Shown: piece after piece, positions 32,580 to 38,875 of the stretch
How the letters are laid out: each line of letters opens with the position of its first letter
Position numbering within the stretch: position 1 is the first letter of the stretch
NCBI GenBank assembly: GCA_027483505.1
Contig: JAIXUP010000074.1
Span: forward strand, 1 to 40,818
Direction: 5' to 3'
Length of the DNA: 40,818 nt
Source: Hyphomicrobiales bacterium
Lineage (GTDB): Bacteria > Pseudomonadota > Alphaproteobacteria > Rhizobiales > Beijerinckiaceae
Notes under the pieces: model-generated
The model's input: the letters and a program-made list of their open reading frames with translations, nothing else
What the model was told of the DNA's origin: nothing
Database searches by the model: none
Translations under genes and position numbers: made by a program

Positions 32580-34565
32580 ATGAATGTCCTAGCCTCAGGC
32601 TCCGTTTCAGCCGTCCTTCCGTCCATCCTCGTTGCCAACCGTGGCGAGATCGCCTTGCGCGTGTTTCGCACCGCGCGCCGTCTCGGAATGCGCTGCATCG
32701 CGGTCTATTCCGAGGCCGACCGGGACGCGCCCTTCGTGCGGTTTGCTGACGAAGCCCACCATATCGGCCCGGCAGCCGCGCGCGAAAGCTACCTGCTGGG
32801 CGACAGGATCATTGCCGTCGCCAAGGCGTCAGGAGCGGCCTGCATCCATCCCGGCTACGGCTTCCTGTCCGAGAACGCCGACTTCGCCGACGCCTGCAAG
32901 GCTGCGGGCATTGTCTTCGTCGGCCCGCCGGCTTCCGCCATTCGCGCCATGGGTCTGAAGGACGCCGCCAAGGCGCTGGCGGAAAAGGCAAGCGTGCCGG
33001 TGGTGCCGGGCTATCACGGCTCCAATCAGGATGTGGCCTTCCTCAAGGGCGAGGCTGACAAGATCGGCTATCCCGTTCTGATCAAGGCCGTCGCCGGTGG
33101 CGGCGGCAAGGGCATGAAACGGGTCGAAGGCGCCGCTGAATTTGCCGATGCGCTCGAGAGCGCGCAGCGCGAGGCCCGCAACTCCTTTGGCGACGCGCGC
33201 GTTCTGGTCGAAAAGTACGTCCTGTCGCCGCGCCACGTCGAGATTCAGGTCTTCGGTGACAGTTACGGCAATGTCGTGCACCTGTTCGAGCGCGACTGCT
33301 CGCTCCAGCGCCGCCACCAGAAGGTGATCGAGGAAGCGCCCGCGCCAGGCATGACTGCCGAGGTCCGGGCCGCCATGGGCAATGCCGCCGTCGAGGCCGC
33401 GAAGGCGGTCGGCTATGTCGGTGCCGGAACGGTGGAGTTCATCGCCGATGGCCGCGACGGGCTGCGCGCCGACCGCTTCTACTTCATGGAAATGAACACG
33501 CGGCTTCAGGTCGAGCACCCTGTGACAGAGACCATCACCGGGCTCGATCTGGTCGAATTGCAGCTGCACGTCGCTGCCGGCGGAAAGCTGCCCTTCACGC
33601 AGGGCGATCTTGCGATCTGCGGCCATGCGGTCGAGGCGCGGCTTTATGCCGAAGACCCCGAACGCGGCTTCCTGCCGTCCACCGGCAAGCTCTGGGCGCT
33701 GCATCTGCCGGAGGGAGAAGGCATCCGCGTTGACGCCGGCGTCGAGGAGGGCGGCGAGGTCACCCCGTTCTACGATCCGATGATCGCCAAGATCATCGCC
33801 AGCGGCGCAACGCGGATCGAAGCGCTGGACAGGCTGGCGGCGGCGCTCGGCGACACGATCGTGGCGGGACCCAAGACCAACACCCGCTTCCTGAAGAAGT
33901 TGTGCGAGGCCGAGGGCTTCCGGGCGGGACAGTTTGATACCAGCTTCATCGATCGCCATGCCGAAGCGCTTGGCGCGGCAGCGCTTCCGGTCGATCAGGC
34001 AGCGGTCGCAGCCGGCGCGATCCTGTTGCTGGAGGAGCAGGCGCAGGCCGCCCCCCGGACCGGCTGGACGGATGATCCCTGGGCGATGGCTGACGGCTTC
34101 GCGTTGTCGCCACAGCCCTCCGTGCCGACGCCCGTGACGGCGGATGGCGAAACCATCACGCTGCGCACACGGTGGAGCAGCGACGGCGTATCCGTCGACC
34201 TCGGCGGCGAGCCGCATCAGGAACGCGAGGTCACGCTGGTCATGGCCGATGAGGGCGTCATCGTCGTCGCTGACGGTCGCCAGTCCTGGGTGCGGCTGGT
34301 TGATCCGCTGTCCGTCGATCTTGAGGGCGGCGATGCGGCCGGTGGTTCATCGGTGAAGGCGCCGATGCATGGCAAGCTGATCGCCCTGTTCGTCAAGCCC
34401 GGCGACCGGGTCGAGAAGGGCCAGCGCCTCGCGATCGTCGAGGCCATGAAGATGGAGCATGTGCTGACAGCGCCCCGCGACGGCGTGGTGAGCGAAGCGG
34501 TTGGCGAGCCTGGAGCCCAGGTGGCGCAGGGCGCGCGCATCGTCAGCATCGGGGATGCGGGGTGA
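32580..34565 (+). CDS. Biotin-dependent acyl-CoA carboxylase alpha subunit (methylcrotonyl-CoA carboxylase-like)
   Basis: Alpha subunit (661 aa) carrying biotin carboxylase and biotin carrier domains, which carboxylates biotin with ATP and bicarbonate. The biotin carboxylase begins SILVANRGEIALRVFRTARRLG, with ATP-grasp KAVAGGGGKGMK, ERDCSLQRRHQKVIEEAP and MNTRLQVEHPVTE; the biotinyl lysine is K624 in EAMKMEH. Length and layout match MccA/LiuD-type or related alpha chains. ATG 32580 is chosen; it has no ribosome site but fits a leaderless start. The carboxyltransferase beta subunit normally next to it is absent, so the acyl-CoA substrate cannot be assigned. Confidence 0.88.
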   Translation: MNVLASGSVSAVLPSILVANRGEIALRVFRTARRLGMRCIAVYSEADRDAPFVRFADEAHHIGPAAARESYLLGDRIIAVAKASGAACIHPGYGFLSENADFADACKAAGIVFVGPPASAIRAMGLKDAAKALAEKASVPVVPGYHGSNQDVAFLKGEADKIGYPVLIKAVAGGGGKGMKRVEGAAEFADALESAQREARNSFGDARVLVEKYVLSPRHVEIQVFGDSYGNVVHLFERDCSLQRRHQKVIEEAPAPGMTAEVRAAMGNAAVEAAKAVGYVGAGTVEFIADGRDGLRADRFYFMEMNTRLQVEHPVTETITGLDLVELQLHVAAGGKLPFTQGDLAICGHAVEARLYAEDPERGFLPSTGKLWALHLPEGEGIRVDAGVEEGGEVTPFYDPMIAKIIASGATRIEALDRLAAALGDTIVAGPKTNTRFLKKLCEAEGFRAGQFDTSFIDRHAEALGAAALPVDQAAVAAGAILLLEEQAQAAPRTGWTDDPWAMADGFALSPQPSVPTPVTADGETITLRTRWSSDGVSVDLGGEPHQEREVTLVMADEGVIVVADGRQSWVRLVDPLSVDLEGGDAAGGSSVKAPMHGKLIALFVKPGDRVEKGQRLAIVEAMKMEHVLTAPRDGVVSEAVGEPGAQVAQGARIVSIGDAG

Positions 34566-34587
34566 GTCAAGGGCCCATCCCCCCAAG

Positions 34588-34666
34588 CCTCATCCTGAGC
34601 CCTTCGAAGGATGAATCCGAGAAGCGCACAAGCTGGAACTCCTGCTTCGACGGGCTCAGGATGAGG
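34588..34666. repeat. Large intergenic hairpin repeat (CCTCATCCTGAG type)
   Basis: CCTCATCCTGAGCCC (34588-34602) is perfectly complementary to GGGCTCAGGATGAGG (34652-34666), and the next inner bases pair imperfectly (TTCGAAGGA against TCGAAGCAG). It lies just after the carboxylase stop and likely ends or stabilises that transcript. The right arm contains the ATG of the next gene. Confidence 0.65.
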
Positions 34667-35038
34667 AATGTGGAGCTGGCGCTGTTCGCGACCGCCTTCG
34701 TCGCACTCGCCGCCGTCCCGGCCAACGCCTGCACCTGCCGCGATCGCACCGCCGCCGAGATCGTGGCAGGCGCCGATGTCGCCATTGTCGGCACCGTGAC
34801 CGAGGTGCGCCGCACCGCGCCGGGTCCGGACGCGACGGTGATCGCCACCGTCAGTGTCTCGCGCATCATCAAGGGCCGCATCCATCGCCAGATTCAGCTG
34901 AGAACCCGTGGCAATTCAGCGGCCTGCGGCGTCGAGTTCACAGAAGGCATGGTCGTCCGCATCGCTGCTGAAAAGCTCAGCGACGGACTCAACACCAATC
35001 AGTGCATGATCCTGCGCGGCCCGATCCCGGCGGATTGA
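34661..35038 (+). CDS. Small secreted cysteine protein, possible NTR/TIMP-like fold
   Basis: Predicted exported protein (125 aa). A signal peptide (MRNVELALFATAFVALAAVPANA) ends just before C24-T-C26, an N-terminal Cys-x-Cys as in netrin/TIMP-like domains; C89 and C115 could be their disulphide partners. The middle (VAIVGTVTEV, ATVSVSRIIKG) suggests an OB-type beta barrel. The frame is open from 34562, but that part is the repeat; ATG 34661 starts the signal peptide and lies inside the right arm of the hairpin. The fold assignment is tentative and the function unknown. The gene converges with the SDR five bases later. Confidence 0.68.
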   Translation: MRNVELALFATAFVALAAVPANACTCRDRTAAEIVAGADVAIVGTVTEVRRTAPGPDATVIATVSVSRIIKGRIHRQIQLRTRGNSAACGVEFTEGMVVRIAAEKLSDGLNTNQCMILRGPIPAD

Positions 35039-35043
35039 GGCCC

Positions 35044-35829
35044 TCACATCTCCTGGGTGTTCAGCCGTCCGATGATCGGGAATTGCTCCACCTCGTAGAT
35101 CTGTCCTGTGGCTGGCGCTGAATCGCCGGACAGCCAGAAGCAGACATGGGCCGCGATCTCGGACGGGGCGAGCAGCTTTCCGGTCGGCGCAGATGATTTG
35201 GGAAGCTTCGACATCCAGTCGAGCGGGCGGCCCTCTGACAATTGCGTCCGGTTCTCGTTCTCGGTCGCCGTCCAGCCGACATTAAGACAGGTCAGGCGGA
35301 TGTGCTCCGACGCCAACGCATTGGCAAGATTGCGGGTCATCGTCATCAGCGCGCCCTTCGACATTGAGTAGACGACAAGTTCCGAGAGGCCCATCCAGCC
35401 GTTGATCGAACCGATCGTGACGATGCTGCCCGCCGACTGCTGCGACCGGAACGCCGCGATGGCAGCCTTTGCGCATAGCAGCGGCGCACGTGTGTTGATG
35501 TGGAACAAGAGATCGAACACGGCCTCGTCGGTCTGTTCGATCGAATGGCGCGGGTAGATGCCGGCATTGTTGGCCAGCCCGTCGATCCGGCCGAACGCCT
35601 TCACCGTTGCAGCCACGATCCGCTCGCATGTCTTGGGATTGCGCAGGTCTCCGCCGACAGCTTTTGCGCCGCGCCCGAGAGTTTTTGCGGCGGCGCGCGC
35701 GTCGGCAAGCGTCAGGCCGTGTACCATGACCTTGGCCCCGTCCGCGATCAGCCGCTCGCAGATGGCATAGCCGATGCCGCTGTTCCCGCCGGTCACGAGG
35801 AAGGCTTGTCCCTGAAATCGCTTGGCCAT
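35044..35829 (-). CDS. Short-chain dehydrogenase/reductase (SDR)
   Basis: SDR (261 aa from ATG 35829) with TGGNSGIG (about residues 13-20), NNAG, a serine in IGSINGWMG and the catalytic YSMSK. The substrate region is unusual for its length, and the C-terminus (EVEQFPIIGRLNTQEM) departs from the common DGG ending. Starts at 35829 (MAKRFQGQ), 35844 (MATTDMAK) and 35874 are possible; none has a clear ribosome site, and 35829 gives the commonest distance to the nucleotide-binding motif. It stands alone on the minus strand, with its promoter in the divergent gap to the DUF1489 gene. Confidence 0.83.
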   Translation of the reverse strand: MAKRFQGQAFLVTGGNSGIGYAICERLIADGAKVMVHGLTLADARAAAKTLGRGAKAVGGDLRNPKTCERIVAATVKAFGRIDGLANNAGIYPRHSIEQTDEAVFDLLFHINTRAPLLCAKAAIAAFRSQQSAGSIVTIGSINGWMGLSELVVYSMSKGALMTMTRNLANALASEHIRLTCLNVGWTATENENRTQLSEGRPLDWMSKLPKSSAPTGKLLAPSEIAAHVCFWLSGDSAPATGQIYEVEQFPIIGRLNTQEM

Positions 35830-36008
35830 GTCTGTCGTCGCCATGTTTGGTGTGATGCGGCTGTTGACCATCAACGCGTTAGCCGTCCGGGGTCAAGCCG
35901 CGACGGTTTGCTTCAGGCCGGCCAGGATGGTGGTTGCGGAGCTGACAATCCACAGCTTGCGGCGTCAGCGCGGATGTCCCGCCCTGCGCCATGCGCTACA
36001 ACGGTTTG

Positions 36009-36446
36009 ATGCCTCTCCACATCCTCAAACTCGCCGTCGGCTGCGACTCGATCCGCGATCTCGAAGAGTGGATCGAGGACACGCAGGCGCTGAACCGCCG
36101 GCTGGGTCGCCCCGAGGAGCAGATGCACACCACCCGGATGGTGCCGAAGCGCATGGACGAGATCATCGGGCAGGGCTCGCTCTACTGGGTGATCAAGGGG
36201 CAGATATCGTGCCGCGAGTTGATCACCGACATCCGGCCCTTCACCGATAGCGAGGGAGTGGGCCGTTGCCACCTCATCCTCAAGCCCGAGGTGATCCCGG
36301 TCGAGCCGCGCCCATGCCGCCCGTTTCAGGGCTGGCGTTACCTCGCCGAAAAAGACAAGCCGCGCGACATCAACGCCGCCAATGGCGATGTTGGCGCCAT
36401 GCCGGAAGACATGCGCAGGCAGCTGGCTGAGATGGGATTGCTGTAG
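36009..36446 (+). CDS. DUF1489 family protein
   Basis: Conserved alphaproteobacterial protein (145 aa) of unknown function. It starts MPLHILKLAVGCDSIRDLEEW and contains HTTRMVPKRMDEIIGQGSLYWVIKGQISCRELITDI and RPCRPFQGWRYL, all recognisable for this family; no membrane segment or signal peptide is seen. ATG 36009 matches the family start better than the ATG at 35991. It converges with the MFS transporter, separated by a hairpin. Confidence 0.85.
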   Translation: MPLHILKLAVGCDSIRDLEEWIEDTQALNRRLGRPEEQMHTTRMVPKRMDEIIGQGSLYWVIKGQISCRELITDIRPFTDSEGVGRCHLILKPEVIPVEPRPCRPFQGWRYLAEKDKPRDINAANGDVGAMPEDMRRQLAEMGLL

Positions 36447-36468
36447 GCGGGATTGCCGTCACCAATCC

Positions 36469-36497
36469 CCTCATCCTGCGACAGGCTCAGGATGAGG
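36469..36497. terminator. Bidirectional terminator-like hairpin (CCTCATCCTG type)
   Basis: CCTCATCCTG (36469-36478) pairs perfectly with CAGGATGAGG (36488-36497) around a nine-base loop. It sits between the ends of two convergent genes (36446 and 36512) and shares its arm sequence with the larger repeat at 34588-34666. No T-run follows, so it may work as a repeat-derived terminator or mRNA 3' end. Confidence 0.6.
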
Positions 36498-36511
36498 ATG
36501 GTGGCATCACC

Positions 36512-37675
36512 TCACCGCCTCATCGCACCCATCACCCCGCCAAGCAGGATGAAAACGAAGAAGGCCGACAGCGCATAGGCGAAGCCGTGCGGATTGTTGT
36601 AGTCCATCGCCGCGCCGACAATGGGCGGGCCGACTGTCAGGCCGATGTTGTAGAACACGACGAAGGCGGCATTGGCCCCGGCCAGATCGGGCCCCTCGAA
36701 ACGTGAGGCGAGATGGGCGAGGCCGACGGTATAGAGCCCGCCCACGACACCGCCCCAGACGAACAGCAGCGCCTGGAAGGCCTGTCCCGTTCCCGCCAGC
36801 ACCGGCAGCAGGGCGGCGCCGAGGCAACCGCAAACAGCGATGATGACGAGCAGCACGCCCTTGTTCATCCTGTCCGCCAGCAGCCCGAGCGGCAATTGCA
36901 TCAGGACATTGCCGAGCGCCACGATGCTCACCAGGAAGGCAGCGCTTTCGGCATCGAAGCCGATGCGCAGGCCGTAGACTGGCAGGATCGCGAACCCGCC
37001 GGTTTCGACCGCCCCGAAGGCCATGCCGGCGAGGGTGGCCACAGGCAGGGCCAGCACATAGACGCTGAAACGGCGGGGCGGCGCATGATCCAGGGTCGGC
37101 AACAGGCCGCGCGCCAGCAGCAGCGGACCGGAGGCAAGGGCGAGCAGGGCGGCACCCGCAAGATAGGGCGGCCATCCCGAGGTGCCGACGCCCGCGAGGA
37201 TCGCCGGCCCGGCGGCGAAGCCGAGCGCCAGCACGGTGGCATAGATGCCCATCACCATGCCGCGCCGCTCCGGCGGAGCCAGCGCCGAGATCCAGTATTC
37301 GGACAGCACGAACAGGGCGCCGAGGGCCACGCTGAAGACAAAGCGGATCGGGAACCAGAGCCAGAAGTTGTAGCTGGCCTTGAACAGCACCAGCGTGACG
37401 ATCACGGTCGCGATGGCGAGGCCCAGCATGCGCCCCACGCCGATGCGCGCGGCAACGCGCGGCACGTAAGGGACCGCGATGATGCTGGCGATGCCCGCGA
37501 TGGCGGTATTGATCCCGATCATGGTCCCAGAAACGCCCATCCGCTCCATTTCGAGAGACAGGAGCGGAATGGTCAGGCTCAGCCCGACGCCGACCAGCGC
37601 GATGATCAGGATGGCTGCCGCGATGCCAAGGTTGCGCGCCTGCGGATCAGCCGTCGTGGCTGCATCCACGGTCAC
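36512..37675 (-). CDS. MFS transporter
   Basis: Inner-membrane transporter of the major facilitator superfamily (387 aa), about 12 hydrophobic segments in two halves, with the loop motif RIGVGRMLG between helices 2 and 3 and GLLADRMNKGVLL as its second-half counterpart. The start is taken as GTG 37675: it overlaps the Nudix stop (GTGA) and has GGGAAG about four bases upstream. A GTG at 37693 would add six residues without such support. It is the last gene of the rnr–DUF983–Nudix unit. Substrate unknown; sugar or drug efflux types are both possible. Confidence 0.88.
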   Translation of the reverse strand: MTVDAATTADPQARNLGIAAAILIIALVGVGLSLTIPLLSLEMERMGVSGTMIGINTAIAGIASIIAVPYVPRVAARIGVGRMLGLAIATVIVTLVLFKASYNFWLWFPIRFVFSVALGALFVLSEYWISALAPPERRGMVMGIYATVLALGFAAGPAILAGVGTSGWPPYLAGAALLALASGPLLLARGLLPTLDHAPPRRFSVYVLALPVATLAGMAFGAVETGGFAILPVYGLRIGFDAESAAFLVSIVALGNVLMQLPLGLLADRMNKGVLLVIIAVCGCLGAALLPVLAGTGQAFQALLFVWGGVVGGLYTVGLAHLASRFEGPDLAGANAAFVVFYNIGLTVGPPIVGAAMDYNNPHGFAYALSAFFVFILLGGVMGAMRR

Positions 37676-38424
37676 AGTTCTTCCCGGAACCACTTGCGGT
37701 TGAGCTCATAGTAGAACGGCACCGGCAGGAAGGGGCCAAACCCTTTTGCGATGCGGTCGGCGAGTTCGTCCAGCACCACGCGCGTCACCTCGGGCAGTTC
37801 GATCGCCTGCGTTTCCTCGAAGGTGACCCAGACGAGTTGATCGAGTTCCGAGTCAGGTCCGACCACGCCGTCCAACCTGTGCGCCAGCGCGCTGTAGTCA
37901 ATGCTGAAAAAGCGTGCGTCGAAGCGTTTCGGGCGGCGCGGCGGCGTGATCGCGCGGGCGATGAAGGTCACAGCCTCAAGGTCGGGATAGACCCCGTGCG
38001 CGGCGAAGTCGCTCCACGGACCCGGCGGCGGGTTCTCGGGCCTGCCAAGATCGGCCGACCCGAACAGCAGGCCGGTTTCCTCGAAGGTCTCGCGGATCGC
38101 TGCCAGCGCGAGGGCGCGCGCGCGGCTCATTGTCGGGCGCTGTACCCGCTTCATCAGCCGCATTTCGCAGGTTTCGGCGAGCATGCCGGTGACGTTCATC
38201 TGCCGGTCGCCGGCTTCGATCCGTCCGCCGGGGAAGACGAACTTGCCCGGCATGAACTTGTGGTTCGGGTGCCGTCTGCCCATCAGCACCTTGGGCGTGG
38301 CCGCGCTGCGGTCGAGGATGATCAGCGTCGCGGCATCCTTGGGCCGGACATTCGGCCAGCGCCGCTCGCGAGCGTCGCCGGTCAGGCGGCGCGCGTAGTC
38401 ATCGGTGCCCGGATTGTCGTTCAC
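37672..38424 (-). CDS. Nudix hydrolase with interrupted Nudix box (NUDT7/19-like)
   Basis: Nudix hydrolase (250 aa) predicted to cleave a nucleoside-diphosphate-linked substrate. The Nudix box is split: FPGGRIEAGD (64-73) is followed after about 37 extra residues by RETFEETGLL (111-120), whereas the standard box has the two parts adjacent. This arrangement resembles NUDT19-type CoA pyrophosphatases. GTG 38424 is chosen because it overlaps the DUF983 stop as GTGA; the longer open frame upstream lies over that gene. Its own stop overlaps the MFS start in the same way. Confidence 0.86.
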   Translation of the reverse strand: MNDNPGTDDYARRLTGDARERRWPNVRPKDAATLIILDRSAATPKVLMGRRHPNHKFMPGKFVFPGGRIEAGDRQMNVTGMLAETCEMRLMKRVQRPTMSRARALALAAIRETFEETGLLFGSADLGRPENPPPGPWSDFAAHGVYPDLEAVTFIARAITPPRRPKRFDARFFSIDYSALAHRLDGVVGPDSELDQLVWVTFEETQAIELPEVTRVVLDELADRIAKGFGPFLPVPFYYELNRKWFREEL

Positions 38425-38873
38425 GTGGTCCGGTCCTTGGTCTTGGCGCCCTGCGATTTCGCCAGGATGATCTCGTCGTCGCCGCCAAAGCCGTGCATGC
38501 GCCGGGCCCACTGGTAACCGACCACAGCTCCCTTGACCGGCTGCATCAGGGCCATGGCGAGGATGACGGTCAGGGCCGGCCAGATGGCCATGTGGACCCA
38601 CATCGGCCAGTCGCCATGCTGCTCGGCCAGCACGACTCCCATCAGGACGATGTGCGCGACGATGGTGATGGTGATGTAAGGCGGAAAATCATGCGCCTGC
38701 TCGTGGAACAACTCCTCGCCGCAGGTCTCGCAGACCGGCTTGACCTTGAGATAGCGACCGAACATCGCGCCCGTGCCGCAAGCGGGGCACTTGCAGCCAA
38801 AGCCGCGCTTGATCGACGTCCACGCCTCGCGTGGGCCGGGCGACATGTGCGCCGTCGTGATATCGTAAGGCAT
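38421..38873 (-). CDS. DUF983 family protein
   Basis: Small membrane protein (150 aa) of unknown function. The N-terminal zinc-ribbon-like part has cysteines C27, C29, C32 (CKCPACG) and C48, C51 (CETCG); two membrane helices follow (about residues 68-86 and 93-112), then a basic, cytoplasmic tail. It begins two bases after the RNase R stop and overlaps the Nudix gene by four bases. The same neighbour set is common in Hyphomicrobiales. Confidence 0.88.
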   Translation of the reverse strand: MPYDITTAHMSPGPREAWTSIKRGFGCKCPACGTGAMFGRYLKVKPVCETCGEELFHEQAHDFPPYITITIVAHIVLMGVVLAEQHGDWPMWVHMAIWPALTVILAMALMQPVKGAVVGYQWARRMHGFGGDDEIILAKSQGAKTKDRTT

Positions 38874-38875
38874 TG

